A stretch of 52,853 bases of DNA, taken from NCBI GenBank assembly GCA_011526265.1, contig WTJN01000034.1:1-52853 (forward strand), written 5' to 3'. Each line of letters opens with the position of its first letter. Within the stretch, counting starts at the first letter, position 1. Below, piece by piece: positions 9,286 to 19,943 of this stretch. The translations under genes and the position numbers were made by a program. The notes beneath the pieces were generated by a model. That model was not told the origin of the DNA. It searched no databases and saw nothing but the letters and a program-made list of their open reading frames with translations. Source of the DNA: Candidatus Arcticimaribacter sp. Its GTDB lineage: Bacteria > Bacteroidota > Bacteroidia > Flavobacteriales > Flavobacteriaceae.

Positions 9286-9986
9286 GCATTGACGACCAAT
9301 CGGAAGCCCTCTCCATGGATGTTGAGGATTTCGACATTTTGGTCTTGCTTGAGGTATTTTCGCAGTTTGGCAATATACACATCCATCGAACGGGAGGTGA
9401 AATAATTGTCATCGCGCCAAATCTTGTTCAGGGCTTTTTCCCTTGGAAGTAAATCGTTGATGTGCAACGCCAAGAGGCGTAAGAGCTGATTTTCTTTAGG
9501 CGACAACTTGACCGGTTTTTCCTCTTTATAGCTCAACAAGCGTAGCTTGGCATTGAGGTTGAATGAACCTATCGCAAATTCCATTTCTTCGGAATCTGGC
9601 GAAGCCACCATGACGCGCCGTCCGAGTATAGATTTTATTTTCGCCAACAGTACTTCCGAGTCAAAGGGCTTGGACAAATAATCGTCTGCGCCAATTTTAA
9701 ACCCTTTCAACACGTCTTCTTTCATGGTTTTGGCGGTGAGAAAAATAAGCGGGATGGTCTCGTTTTTTTCTCTTATTTCTTTGGCTAAGGTAAAACCGTC
9801 TTTGTAGGGCATCATGACATCCAATAAACAAAGATCAAAGTCTTCTTTTTTAAACTTTTCAAACCCTTCGATACCATTTTTTGCCAGGGTTACCTCGTAG
9901 CCATTGATCATCAAATATTCCTTGAGGATATTGCCAAAGTTGGGATCATCTTCGACCAACAATATGCGACGTTGATTTGTTTTCAT
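9282..9986 (-). CDS. rprY: OmpR-type response regulator RprY-like
   Basis: REC domain (ILLVEDDPNFGNILKEYL... LLDVMMPYKDGF) plus winged-helix C-terminus (KLSPKENQLLRLL... SRSMDVYIAKLRKYL). Confidence 0.88.
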   Translation of the reverse strand: MKTNQRRILLVEDDPNFGNILKEYLMINGYEVTLAKNGIEGFEKFKKEDFDLCLLDVMMPYKDGFTLAKEIREKNETIPLIFLTAKTMKEDVLKGFKIGADDYLSKPFDSEVLLAKIKSILGRRVMVASPDSEEMEFAIGSFNLNAKLRLLSYKEEKPVKLSPKENQLLRLLALHINDLLPREKALNKIWRDDNYFTSRSMDVYIAKLRKYLKQDQNVEILNIHGEGFRLVVNA

Positions 9987-9995
9987 AGTTTGGTG

Positions 9996-11567
9996 TTATT
10001 TAGAGATTAAGGGTAGCGCAATCATAAAGGTCGATCCTTTTCTCAGTTTACTTTTTACTTGAATTGTTCCGCGAAAAAATTCGACGATTTTTTTTACATA
10101 AGAAAGCCCCAGTCCGTGTCCTTTGATGTTGTGAATGTTCCCTCCCTGTTCGCGATAAAATTTTTGAAAAATGAGTTGAAGGGTTTCATTGTCCATGCCC
10201 ATGCCTTCATCTTTGACTTCGATGATGATCTGCTGGTTTTCTTGGCGGGTGCGCACTTCAATAATGGGCGACCCTTCGGAGTATTTTATAGCGTTGTCCA
10301 GGAGGTTGATCACCACGTTTGTAAAATGACTGCTGTGGCCCATGACCTGGTCGTTGGAAGCTTCAAAGTGCTTGTAAATCATCCCTGCCCGATTTTGAAC
10401 AATCAGTGCCACATGGCTAATGGCTTCCTCTATCAGGGCATGAACACTGACGGGGGTTAGCTCAATGGGCGTGGTTCCGCGTTCGAGTTGAGAGATCATC
10501 AATACCGTTTCGATTTGGTCTTGCATGCGCTTGTTTTCTTCTCGCATCATCTTCAAATAACGCGCCACTTTTTTTTCATCTTTAATATTGACCGGATTCT
10601 CAATGGCATCGATGGCCAAATTAATCGTTGCGATTGGGGTCTTAAATTCGTGCGACATATTGTTGATGAAGTCTGATTTGATTTCTGAAATTTTCTTCTG
10701 CTGAAGAATTTGATATAAAGAAATTCCACACAAAACAATGATGAGTAAGGTGAGCAAAAAGGACAAGCTGGCCACCCCCACAATGGAAGAACGAACAAAA
10801 CGCTTTTTCTCGGGAAAAGTCACCACCAAATCGTAGATGCTCGTACCATCGTTTTTTACAAAAATGGGGATATTGTACTGTTGTCCCTCGGGAATTTCAC
10901 TGTAATCTGTGGAACTAATTTTGGTCGCCAACCCTTCACTCAAAACCACAAAATCAAAGGGTATATTGATGTTGCGTTGTAAAAAAGCATCCTTCAATAG
11001 ATCTTCGAGTTCGTAGGCATCGAGTCGTTTGTGGATGGGAAAAGTATTGGCGATATTGGAAAAAAATGATGCAAACGTGGCTTTTTCAAACGCATTGATT
11101 CGCTGAATACGTTCAAATTTTTGTGTAGAAAAAGTACGTCGATTTTCGCGATCAAAGGCCTCTTTAAAAATGCGTTTGGTTTGCATGCCCTTAAAATCAG
11201 AAACCTGTGTAAACTCCCCCGCGCTTCCAGGAATGGGGATGGTGTAGTCCTCCTGCAAAATCCCAAAGGTTAATAGCGAGGAGAGGTTCGATTCATCGTC
11301 GCTATCGTAGAAAATAAAATTCCCCAAAAGCGATGAGTCTGAGGAAGGAAGACTGTCGGTGAGTTGTTCAAAAGTTTCAATATAATCCAACAATTCGTTG
11401 TCCTGAATGTCTTTTGAAACCGCACTGAGAGAGGCTTGAACCGCCATGGAAAATTCTTCCTCGCGGTTGTCAACAGCAGTATAGATGAAATACCATTGAA
11501 TCCAGATGATCCCCCCCACGGAGAGGATCATAAAAATCATCAAGGCCAAAAAATATTGTTTTTTCAT
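9996..11567 (-). CDS. rprX: Sensor histidine kinase RprX-like
   Basis: Two TM segments; H-box NNMSHEFKTPIATINLA; N and G boxes VVINLLDNAIKYS...DEGMGMD...GHGLGLSYVKKI; adjacent to rprY. Confidence 0.88.
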   Translation of the reverse strand: MKKQYFLALMIFMILSVGGIIWIQWYFIYTAVDNREEEFSMAVQASLSAVSKDIQDNELLDYIETFEQLTDSLPSSDSSLLGNFIFYDSDDESNLSSLLTFGILQEDYTIPIPGSAGEFTQVSDFKGMQTKRIFKEAFDRENRRTFSTQKFERIQRINAFEKATFASFFSNIANTFPIHKRLDAYELEDLLKDAFLQRNINIPFDFVVLSEGLATKISSTDYSEIPEGQQYNIPIFVKNDGTSIYDLVVTFPEKKRFVRSSIVGVASLSFLLTLLIIVLCGISLYQILQQKKISEIKSDFINNMSHEFKTPIATINLAIDAIENPVNIKDEKKVARYLKMMREENKRMQDQIETVLMISQLERGTTPIELTPVSVHALIEEAISHVALIVQNRAGMIYKHFEASNDQVMGHSSHFTNVVINLLDNAIKYSEGSPIIEVRTRQENQQIIIEVKDEGMGMDNETLQLIFQKFYREQGGNIHNIKGHGLGLSYVKKIVEFFRGTIQVKSKLRKGSTFMIALPLISK

Positions 11568-11627
11568 CTATGGTTGAATGCTTCACAAAGGTGATTATTT
11601 TCCATCAAAACATGTGTTAAGGCAAAC

Positions 11628-12215
11628 TTAAAGCCGCAAAAACTTCTGATGATAAAGGGCGAGTTGGGCTTGGGTTTTTTCCCAATCGATATTTTCGATG
11701 ACCCCGTCAGCCAAGGGTATTTTTTGTTCGTCCGTCCACTGTTGTTTCATTCGGGTGCGCACAGCATCTTCATCCACCTGATCCCTTCGCATAACCCGCT
11801 GCAGTCGCAACGTTTTTGGCGCAACCACCAAAAGTGTAAAATCCGTTTGTTTGTACCCTCCTGTCTCGAATAGAATGGCGGCTTCTTTGACGACATATGG
11901 GGTCTTTTGTTGCCTCACCCAATCCTTGAAATCTGCCCCTACAACAGGATGAACAATGGCGTTGAGTTGCTGTAATTTTTCGGGATGAGCAAAGACCTGT
12001 TGTCCTACATATACCCGGTTGAGTGTCGTTCCCTGATAGGCGGTTGTGCCCAAAAGGGCGATCACCTTTGCCCGCACTTCTTTGTTATTAGACATGAGTG
12101 CTTTTGCCGCTTTATCTGCCTCATAACAAGGCACTTGTTGCTGCTTGAACCAGTCCAATATACGCGACTTTCCGCTGCCGATCCCCCCTGTAAGTCCAAT
12201 TATTTTTGTGCTCAT
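11628..12215 (-). CDS. coaE: Dephospho-CoA kinase
   Basis: IIGLTGGIGSGKSRILDWF... VPCYEADKAAKALM... HPVV...F..W. Confidence 0.95.
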   Translation of the reverse strand: MSTKIIGLTGGIGSGKSRILDWFKQQQVPCYEADKAAKALMSNNKEVRAKVIALLGTTAYQGTTLNRVYVGQQVFAHPEKLQQLNAIVHPVVGADFKDWVRQQKTPYVVKEAAILFETGGYKQTDFTLLVVAPKTLRLQRVMRRDQVDEDAVRTRMKQQWTDEQKIPLADGVIENIDWEKTQAQLALYHQKFLRL

Positions 12216-13177
12216 TTTTCTCGAATCAAGTATTCAATTTCGGTGGGTGTCCATCGGAGGTTTTTGATGTTGTCCGGGGCTTTAAAAAGCCGAAGGCTAA
12301 GCGTGCGGTTTTTGCTTTTTTCAATTTCTGAAAAATCCACCCCTAATTCAATGGCCGTAGGATCTAATGTTTTTAGGATTTCTAAGGGGGCAGATAGCGT
12401 CACTTCCACCGTTTCGGGGTAAAGTTTAAGTACTTTTCCTGTTGGGGTGTTTTTTAAGCGCACAGGAACCGTAAACTGCTGCTCTGAGAATCGGTCGACG
12501 TCAACTTGCATTGCAATGACAGTTTGCAATGCACTCACCCGTAGGGGCAAAAATGGGAGCGCTACGGAGGTCTGAAAACTTTCTTTAATCGTTTGATCAC
12601 TAGAAAATAGCGGTGTTATTGTGTTGATATTGTCGACAACAGACTTTGGCCCTGAAAGATCGATACTATCGGGAGAAAAAGTCACCGATACCGCTGAATA
12701 ACCAAGCGCTAGGGGAATTTGAGGAGTTACAACAGGAACGCGTTTGGTGTATTGTTGTTGATAATCAAACTCTACCGTGGTGGGAAAATAATTGATGATT
12801 TGTGTATCTCCCAACAGCTGTTCTTGCAACGACTGAAATTGGGCGCCCAAAGGCAACTCCGCCTTTCCATCCAAAAATTTTGCAGCAGTCATATCAACGT
12901 CTAGTGTATTATTTATCCATGTATAATACAAGAATTGAAAGCCCGTAGCGCTCAGGGTGGCCTCAACTTTTATGGGGGCGTTTAACAGTGGAATAACTTC
13001 TGTAGGAAGCTTCTGCAGAGTCAATTCCAGCGTGATGACTTCGGTGTAGGTACGCGAAAATTTAGACGCAAACCAGAAGAAAAACGAGAGAACAAGAAAA
13101 AAGAGAAAATACTTGGTCCGCCCTTTTTCTCGCGACGCCTTTTGAAGGGCCGTAAAAATGGACGGATCTTTTTTCAT
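12212..13177 (-). CDS. YbbR-like domain protein (CdaR-like)
   Basis: N-terminal TM; repeated 'VPVVTPQIPLALGYSAVSVTFSPDSIDLSGPKSVVDNI' YbbR patterns; adjacent to coaE. Confidence 0.8.
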   Translation of the reverse strand: MKKDPSIFTALQKASREKGRTKYFLFFLVLSFFFWFASKFSRTYTEVITLELTLQKLPTEVIPLLNAPIKVEATLSATGFQFLYYTWINNTLDVDMTAAKFLDGKAELPLGAQFQSLQEQLLGDTQIINYFPTTVEFDYQQQYTKRVPVVTPQIPLALGYSAVSVTFSPDSIDLSGPKSVVDNINTITPLFSSDQTIKESFQTSVALPFLPLRVSALQTVIAMQVDVDRFSEQQFTVPVRLKNTPTGKVLKLYPETVEVTLSAPLEILKTLDPTAIELGVDFSEIEKSKNRTLSLRLFKAPDNIKNLRWTPTEIEYLIREK

Positions 13178-13192
13178 GGTCGTAATGCTGCT

Positions 13193-14002
13193 TTATTGCA
13201 ACGCATCAATCACCTCTTGACTAACACCTGTGGTAGAGAAACCGCCGTCGTGAAAAAGGTTTTGCATGGTCACTTTTCGAGTGAAATCAGAAAACATCAT
13301 CACGGTATAGTTGGCGCATTCTTCGGCGGTGGCATTCCCCAAGGGAGAAGTTTTTTCCGCATAGGTCAAAAAGCCGTCCAAACCTTTTACCCCCTGCCCA
13401 GCCGTTGTCAAGGTCGGAGATTGGGAAATGGTATTCACACGTACTTGTTTGTCCTTACCCATGTAATAACCAAAGCTTCGGGCTATGGATTCCAAATAAG
13501 CTTTGTTATCGGCCATATCGTTATAATTTGGAAAAGTACGTTGTGCAGCAATATAACTCAGAGCAACGATGCTCCCCCAAGGTTTCATAGCGTCTTTTTT
13601 GTACAATGTTTGTAGCAATTTGTGAAAAGAAACGGCAGACACATCCCATCCCTTGGTCATCCAATCATGGTTTAGGGCGGTGTAATGTTTTCCTTTTCGC
13701 ACGTTGACAGACATTCCTATCGAATGCAAAACAAAGTCGAGTTGGCCACCCAAATGCTCCATCGCCTGATCGATCAATTGTTCCAAATCTTCCAATGAGG
13801 TTGCATCGGCTGGAATAATGGGGGCATTAATTTTTTCTCCCAGTTCATTGATGGTTCCCATGCGCAGGGCCACAGGGGCATTGGTCAGTACCACTTGGCC
13901 GCCTTCTGCATGCACACGTTCTGCCGTTTTCCAAGCAATGGATTGATGGTCTAATGCACCAAAGATGATGCCTTTCTTCCCTTGTAATAATTGGTGGGAC
14001 AT
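13193..14002 (-). CDS. fabI: Enoyl-ACP reductase (NADH), FabI
   Basis: GKKGIIFGALDHQSIAWKTAERVHAEGG... SYIAAQRTFPNYNDMADNKAYLESIARSFGYYMG. Confidence 0.93.
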   Translation of the reverse strand: MSHQLLQGKKGIIFGALDHQSIAWKTAERVHAEGGQVVLTNAPVALRMGTINELGEKINAPIIPADATSLEDLEQLIDQAMEHLGGQLDFVLHSIGMSVNVRKGKHYTALNHDWMTKGWDVSAVSFHKLLQTLYKKDAMKPWGSIVALSYIAAQRTFPNYNDMADNKAYLESIARSFGYYMGKDKQVRVNTISQSPTLTTAGQGVKGLDGFLTYAEKTSPLGNATAEECANYTVMMFSDFTRKVTMQNLFHDGGFSTTGVSQEVIDALQ

Positions 14003-14035
14003 ATGTAGTTGGATTTAATTCGCTGTAAATATACG

Positions 14036-15688
14036 CTAATTCAGTAATTCTTTGGCGTGGATGAGGGCGGCCTCACTCATGGTATTCCCGCCCAACATTT
14101 GTGCAATTTCGGTGGTGCGTTCTTCCATAGAAAGTTTTTTTACTTGAGAGGTCGTTGTCCCGCCCTCATCAAATTTAAAAACCTTGTAGTGATGCTTTCC
14201 TTTGGCGGCAACTTGTGGCAGATGGGTGATGGTGATGACTTGCATGTACTGGCTCATCCCCCGCATGATTTCTGCAATCTTGTTTCCAACTTCTCCCGAA
14301 ACCCCCGTGTCAATCTCATCGAAAATAATGGTCGGTAGGGTTTTATACTCCGACAAGATGGCTTTAATGGCCAACATTATACGTGACAATTCCCCGCCAG
14401 AGGCTACTTTTTTTAACGCTCCAAAACCTGTGCCTGCGTTGGCCGAAAAGCCAAAATGCAAGCGTTCATTCCCGTTGGAGTTAAATTGATCGATTGGTTC
14501 TAGGTTCAATTCAAACCGTGCATTGGGCATGCCAAGATGGTGTAGGATTTGGGTCAGCTGTGTTGTCAATTGCGGGATAGCCATCACCCTATTGTTGTGC
14601 AACTTTTCGGCATGGGACTGTAATTGACTTTTCAACCTATTTCCCTCTTGATCTAGCACCAATAAACGCTCTTCCATTCCCTGGGTATCCGTTACTTTTT
14701 GTGCAAGTTCGTCCCGCCGATTTTGCAACTCTTCCACCGAACCTAACTGATGTTTTTGCAACAAATGTTGCAGCTGATGTAAAACAGCATCAACCTCTTC
14801 CAAACGCGCTGGATTGGCTTCTATTTGTTCACTAACTTGTTCTATCTCTTGTGCCAAGTCATTCATCTCAATGACCAAACTATCCATTCGCTCGCTCAAT
14901 GCTTCGTAGAGCGTCCCGTAGCCAACGGTTTTCCCCAACGCGAAGCGCATGGAATTTAGTTGTTCCAGCACCCCCATCTGTTCGTTGTAAAAATGTTGAT
15001 GCACACTTCCCAACTGTTGTTGCAATGCCTCTACATTCGAAAGGGTTTGTGATTCTTCCTCCAATTCGCGCATCATGTTGGGACGAAAATCAATACGGTT
15101 GAGTTCCTCCAGCAAAAACTGATTGTAGTCTTGTTCTTGCACCAACTGGGATTGCTGGGCTTTCAGCTGGGTATACTCTTTTTGGACAGCTTTAAAGGCC
15201 ATCAATAAATCCTGATATTCACCAAGGATCGAACCATTCCCGGCCAATGCATCCAAAACTTCCAGTTGATAATCTTCTTGGGTCAATGAAAGGGTTTGAT
15301 GCTGGGAATGAACGTCGATGAGTTGATCGCCGAGAGCTTGCAATATATCAAGGGTAACTGGGGTGTCGTTGATGAATGCTCTAGATTTTCCAGAGGGTAC
15401 GATTTCTCGTCGAATACTGGTGATTGGGCTATAGTCCAAGTCATGTTTGTCGAAAAAATGGTTTAAATCGTAATCGCGAAGAGAAAAAGTGGCATCGACA
15501 AAACATTTCTTGGTGCTGTCTTTAAGGGCGGATAGATCCGCACGTTTGCCCAATACAAGGGCCAAACCCCCAATCAAAATAGACTTTCCAGCGCCGGTTT
15601 CACCAGTGATGGAAGACATTCCCTTGGAAAAATTAATTTCCAAATGGCTAATCAAAGCATAATTGGAGATGTTGAGTTCTGTCAGCAC
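14036..15688 (-). CDS. recN: DNA repair protein RecN
   Basis: LTELNISNYALISHLEINFSKGMSSITGETGAGKSILIGGLALVLGKRAD; FGFSANAGTGFGALKKVASGGELSRIMLAIKAIL; IIFDEIDTGVSGEVGNKI. Start placed at GTG 15688; ORF track extends to 15712. Confidence 0.95.
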   Translation of the reverse strand: MLTELNISNYALISHLEINFSKGMSSITGETGAGKSILIGGLALVLGKRADLSALKDSTKKCFVDATFSLRDYDLNHFFDKHDLDYSPITSIRREIVPSGKSRAFINDTPVTLDILQALGDQLIDVHSQHQTLSLTQEDYQLEVLDALAGNGSILGEYQDLLMAFKAVQKEYTQLKAQQSQLVQEQDYNQFLLEELNRIDFRPNMMRELEEESQTLSNVEALQQQLGSVHQHFYNEQMGVLEQLNSMRFALGKTVGYGTLYEALSERMDSLVIEMNDLAQEIEQVSEQIEANPARLEEVDAVLHQLQHLLQKHQLGSVEELQNRRDELAQKVTDTQGMEERLLVLDQEGNRLKSQLQSHAEKLHNNRVMAIPQLTTQLTQILHHLGMPNARFELNLEPIDQFNSNGNERLHFGFSANAGTGFGALKKVASGGELSRIMLAIKAILSEYKTLPTIIFDEIDTGVSGEVGNKIAEIMRGMSQYMQVITITHLPQVAAKGKHHYKVFKFDEGGTTTSQVKKLSMEERTTEIAQMLGGNTMSEAALIHAKELLN

Positions 15689-15751
15689 GTGATAAAAGAT
15701 TCTTTCAATCAAAGATACACGCCCCTTAGCGCATCACAAAGAAAAAAGATA

Positions 15752-16633
15752 TTATTTCAACCGCTTCCACTTGGGGCCAAAAAATGGCGCAATGCGGTTG
15801 AGTGTTGCTTGGGTTCTAGACAATTCTATGTCTGGTCCAGCAGTAAACAAATCGACGATTTCGTCTGATTTTGCATCAAAAAAAGTTTGCAGCAACAAGG
15901 CATTAGGACGACGATTGTACAGCGGATGAAAAAGCTCCAAAGCATCCATAACTCCTTGTTTTCCTTGCAAGGTGTTTTGTTCCATAAGGTCCATGCCATT
16001 ACGGTGATAGTTGTACTGCACTTGGCGGTATTCTCTGAATGTATTGGACAGTAGGGTGTCGATCAACCAAAAACGATTGCGGTTCCCATCTCGCTGATTC
16101 CAGCCTTTCATGGTATTTTGCTGGGCCAAGATCATGACTTGTTGAGCCGCCTTAAAATGCTGAGTTCCGGCGCGTAGACCGAAGCTATCGGCCTCCATCC
16201 CTAACGCAATATAAACATAGAAGCTAATGAGGGAGATTAGATTGGATTCATAGGTCGCTGGATTGAAGAACAAAGGCTGGTATTCTTGGTACCCAAAGAC
16301 GATATCTTTATCCAAAAAATTAAATAAAGGGGTGTAATAATTGGTTCCAAACACGGGTCGTTCAACCTGCACCTGAAGCGTTCCCTCAAAACGCGACCCG
16401 GAGTAAGCTGTGAGATTCAAAATCATACTGCAGCGCACTCTTTCTTGGGCGGGTAAATCTTCATCGGTCCAAGCATTGGCGTTTAAAAATTCGTTTAGCG
16501 AACGCTCAAGGGTTTCAAATATTTGTTGATTGGTCTGGTTGACAAATTCGGCATTTACCACAAAACGCCCCTCGATGGATTGCCCAAAGACCAAGCTGCT
16601 TGTCAGTAAAAAAAGAAGATTCAGGTAACGCAT
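15752..16633 (-). CDS. DUF4835 family secreted protein
   Basis: Signal peptide MRYLNLLFLLTSSLVFGQ; ...RVRCSMILNLTAYSGSRFEGTLQVQVERPVFGTNYYTPLFNFLDKDIVFGYQEYQPL. Confidence 0.85.
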   Translation of the reverse strand: MRYLNLLFLLTSSLVFGQSIEGRFVVNAEFVNQTNQQIFETLERSLNEFLNANAWTDEDLPAQERVRCSMILNLTAYSGSRFEGTLQVQVERPVFGTNYYTPLFNFLDKDIVFGYQEYQPLFFNPATYESNLISLISFYVYIALGMEADSFGLRAGTQHFKAAQQVMILAQQNTMKGWNQRDGNRNRFWLIDTLLSNTFREYRQVQYNYHRNGMDLMEQNTLQGKQGVMDALELFHPLYNRRPNALLLQTFFDAKSDEIVDLFTAGPDIELSRTQATLNRIAPFFGPKWKRLK

Positions 16634-16634
16634 G

Positions 16635-17837
16635 CTAGCGGAGAATTTGATCAAAAATGTCTTGCGCGACCGCCGCTTTTGACTTAAGGTCAAAATGAAC
16701 GATATCGCCTTCGGCATGAATAAAGGTAACCTTATTTTGATCACCACCAAAACCGTCGTGTGGGTCGTTCAATGAATTCAAGACAATTCCATCAAGTTTT
16801 TTACGACGGCATTTCTCTGTCGCATTTTCCAATTCATTTTCGGTTTCGAGCGCAAATCCGAGCAGGTATTGTTTGTTTTTCTCCTCGCCCATCTGCGCAA
16901 GTATGTCTTTGGTAGGCTGCAATTCAATGACCGGTATTGCTGCGGTTTTTTTAATTTTTTGAGCAGCCACTTGCGTGGGAGAAAAGTCGGCAACGGCAGC
17001 GGCGGCTATGGCAATATCCACTGTGGCATAGACCTCAAAAACAGCCGAATACATTTCTTGCGCACTCACTACGGGAATAACGGTAATGTTCGAATGCTTA
17101 GCGGTCAAAGCTGTTGGCCCAGAGACAAGCAGAACTTCTGCGCCTTTATGGGCAGCTGTTTCAGCAAGGGCATACCCCATTTTGCCCGAAGAGTGGTTGC
17201 CGATAAATCTCACCGGATCAATCGCTTCATAGGTGGGTCCCGCAGTAATCAATACTTTTTTCCCATAGAGGGGCGCTGTTTTTTGTAGAGTTTTTTCTAC
17301 TTGGACAAGGATGTCTTCAGGCTCCATCATGCGGCCTTTGCCTTCCAAACCACTCGCCAAGAAGCCTTCTTGAGCGGGAAGTATATGATGACCAAACGCT
17401 TCTAGTTGTGCTAGATTACGTTGATTGGCAGGATGGGCATACATGTCTAAATCCATAGCAGGAGCAACGAAAACAGGACAATTAGACGATAAATAACACG
17501 CCAACAGCAGGTTATTGCAACGGGCGTGGGCCATGGCCGATAGGGTATTGGACGTTGCCGGGGCGATGAGCATGAGATCGGCCCAAAGCGCCAAGTCCAC
17601 ATGGTTGTTCCATTCGGGGTATTCTCCGTCCTTTTGTGTAGTAAATTGTGCAACAACAGGGTTGTTGCTCAAGGTCGAGAGTGTTAATGGGGTAACAAAA
17701 TCTTCAGCAGCAGGAGTCATGACCACTTTTACCTCGGCACCCGCTTTAACCAGTGCACGCACCAACAAGGGAGTCTTGTAGGCAGCGATACCCCCGGAGA
17801 TACCCAGTAGAACGTTCTTGCCCCGAAGAATCGACAT
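16635..17837 (-). CDS. coaBC: Bifunctional phosphopantothenoylcysteine decarboxylase / phosphopantothenate-cysteine ligase
   Basis: GKNVLLGISGGIAAYKTPLLVRALVKAGAEVKVVMTPAA... TAGPTYEAIDPVRFIGNHSSGKMGYALAE; start chosen at ATG 17837. Confidence 0.95.
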   Translation of the reverse strand: MSILRGKNVLLGISGGIAAYKTPLLVRALVKAGAEVKVVMTPAAEDFVTPLTLSTLSNNPVVAQFTTQKDGEYPEWNNHVDLALWADLMLIAPATSNTLSAMAHARCNNLLLACYLSSNCPVFVAPAMDLDMYAHPANQRNLAQLEAFGHHILPAQEGFLASGLEGKGRMMEPEDILVQVEKTLQKTAPLYGKKVLITAGPTYEAIDPVRFIGNHSSGKMGYALAETAAHKGAEVLLVSGPTALTAKHSNITVIPVVSAQEMYSAVFEVYATVDIAIAAAAVADFSPTQVAAQKIKKTAAIPVIELQPTKDILAQMGEEKNKQYLLGFALETENELENATEKCRRKKLDGIVLNSLNDPHDGFGGDQNKVTFIHAEGDIVHFDLKSKAAVAQDIFDQILR

Positions 17838-17842
17838 TGGTT

Positions 17843-18163
17843 CTATTCTTCCGTATTGCGGTGATAAACGCGGTCGTTTAACCACTCCTCTACGGCCAAA
17901 GCATGTGGCTTAGGAAGGCTTTCATAAAACTTAGAAACCTCAATCTGTTCCTTGTTTTCGAAAATTTCTTCTAGGCTATCGTTGTGAGTGGCAAACTCAT
18001 CGAGCTTTTCGTGCAACTCTTTCTTGATGTCAAGATTGATTTGCGCCGATCGTTTTGCGATAATCGAAATGGCTTCGTAAATGTTTTGCGTGGACTGCTC
18101 TACGTTGTTTTTGTCGTAAGTTGTCGTAGATGTCGGTGCTTTTGATTCTCTGTACTTGGTCAT
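17843..18163 (-). CDS. rpoZ: DNA-directed RNA polymerase omega subunit (Bacteroidota type)
   Basis: NIYEAISIIAKRSAQINLDIKKELHEKLDEFA...; position between coaBC and bamD. Confidence 0.85.
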   Translation of the reverse strand: MTKYRESKAPTSTTTYDKNNVEQSTQNIYEAISIIAKRSAQINLDIKKELHEKLDEFATHNDSLEEIFENKEQIEVSKFYESLPKPHALAVEEWLNDRVYHRNTEE

Positions 18164-18181
18164 CCTGCTAGTATTTTGAAG

Positions 18182-18997
18182 TTAAGGTTGTGTTGTTTCG
18201 AGCAACGCGATTTCTTTACTCACGCGTTTCATTTTTTTATCAATTTCATCCAGATAAAGGGTTTCTGGATAATAGCGCAACAAGGTCGATTGAATTTGCT
18301 CCAATCCTTTCAAGCGCTCTAATTTTTTGGTGATGATACTATTTACCGCAATTTCATAGGAGGAAAGAAACTTATAATAGATTGCATCTTCCCTAAAAGG
18401 GGTCCCGGGATAGCCTCGAATGAAATTATCCATGGCCTTAATGGCTGCTTTGTAATCGCGTATTGTGTGGTATTGCTTGGCGATTTCAAAGTCTTTCTTC
18501 TCCAGTTTGGTTTGCAATTCTTGCACGTAGGTGTTGGCCTCTGCAACAAAACTTGAGTTGGGATAATTGTCGATAAATATTTGCAGCTTATCCATGGCCT
18601 CGATGGTATTGGACTGGTCAAGACTAAAGAGTGGAGAAAGCATGTAATATGACTTGGCGGCCATGAAATTGGCTTCATCGATACGGTCACTGTTGGGGAA
18701 CGAACTCACAAAACTTTCAAACTGATAGGCTGCGAGATAATAATCTTTGGTTTCAAAATAGGTGTTGGCAAAGAAAAAGACAATCCGCTGGGATTGAGGT
18801 TTCCCTCGGTAGGCGGGCATGATCTGTTCAAACAAACGGTTGGCACGGCGATAATCACCCGAACGGTAGTATTCCTCCGCCGCTTTGTATTTTGCTGACA
18901 TGTCTGTGGAGTTGAGTACTTTCTGATAAGGACTACAAGCAGTGAACAAGAAAGTGGCTAGAAATATAAAAGCCACATGATTACAGAATTGTTGCAT
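18182..18997 (-). CDS. bamD: Outer membrane assembly lipoprotein BamD
   Basis: Lipobox LFTACSPYQKVL; TPR-like AEEYYRSGDYRRANRLFEQIMPAYRGKPQ...YYLAAYQFESFVSSFPNS. Confidence 0.9.
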   Translation of the reverse strand: MQQFCNHVAFIFLATFLFTACSPYQKVLNSTDMSAKYKAAEEYYRSGDYRRANRLFEQIMPAYRGKPQSQRIVFFFANTYFETKDYYLAAYQFESFVSSFPNSDRIDEANFMAAKSYYMLSPLFSLDQSNTIEAMDKLQIFIDNYPNSSFVAEANTYVQELQTKLEKKDFEIAKQYHTIRDYKAAIKAMDNFIRGYPGTPFREDAIYYKFLSSYEIAVNSIITKKLERLKGLEQIQSTLLRYYPETLYLDEIDKKMKRVSKEIALLETTQP

Positions 18998-19063
18998 GCC
19001 GCAAAGGTAGTAAAATTGTCAAGGAATTCCACGGCATCAATATTGCCAAAAAAGTGTGAAAGT

Positions 19064-19942
19064 TTAATCTATGTTTTGTGCAGCAACACGAATCCGCTCA
19101 TAGAGCGTCTCTGATGCGGAAACCAATGGAAGTCTGAGTTGATTTTCCATGGCGTTTTGTTGGTGCAATAAGGCTTTTAGACCTGTTGGATTTCCCTCTT
19201 CGAACAACAAAGAGATCAGGGGAAGAAAATTTTGCAACAACGCTTCTCCTTTTTCTTTTTTCCCTTCAAAACCGTAGCGAATCAATCGACTAAAAGCTTC
19301 GGGAAGTCCCCCTCCGATCACAGAAATAACACCGTCTCCCCCGGCCAAAGTCAGGTGAAAAGCGGTGGAATCATCTCCCGACAACACCAAAAAGTGTTCG
19401 GGCGTCTGGGCAATGAGCTCTTTTCCCAAGGTCAGATCACCCGTAGCGTCTTTAATCCCTATAATGTTGGTGTGGTCCTTGGCAAGGGCTAGTGTGGTTG
19501 AATTGGCAATGGACACGCCCGTTCTAGAGGGGACATTATAGAGCATAACCGGCAATGGTGCAGCCTTAGCGATCGCAGAATAATGCATGTAAATCCCCTG
19601 TTGATTGGGGCGATTGTAGTAGGGACAAACAGAAAGTATAGCGCAATACCCTGTGAAATCTGTGGTCGCTAGTTCATCCACCAACGCCTGGGTATTGTTT
19701 CCTCCCAATCCATAGACCAGGGGCAAACGGCCATCGACGAGGGCTACAATATGACGAGCAATCTTTTGTTTTTCAGCGGTTGTCAATGTAGCTGTTTCGG
19801 CTGTCGTTCCCAGAGCCACAATATAGTCTATCCCGGCGTGAATATAGGTCTCGATCAAGCCTGAAAAAGCAACATAATCCACCTGCCCATTCGCATCAAA
19901 TGGTGTCACTATTGCTACTCCAGTCCCTCTTAATTCTTTCAT
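19064..19942 (-). CDS. dapA: 4-hydroxy-tetrahydrodipicolinate synthase
   Basis: GTGVAIVTPFDANGQVDY... GTTAETATLT... YYNRPNQQGIYMHY... LYNVPSRTGV... IKDATGDL. Confidence 0.95.
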   Translation of the reverse strand: MKELRGTGVAIVTPFDANGQVDYVAFSGLIETYIHAGIDYIVALGTTAETATLTTAEKQKIARHIVALVDGRLPLVYGLGGNNTQALVDELATTDFTGYCAILSVCPYYNRPNQQGIYMHYSAIAKAAPLPVMLYNVPSRTGVSIANSTTLALAKDHTNIIGIKDATGDLTLGKELIAQTPEHFLVLSGDDSTAFHLTLAGGDGVISVIGGGLPEAFSRLIRYGFEGKKEKGEALLQNFLPLISLLFEEGNPTGLKALLHQQNAMENQLRLPLVSASETLYERIRVAAQNID

Positions 19943-19943
19943 T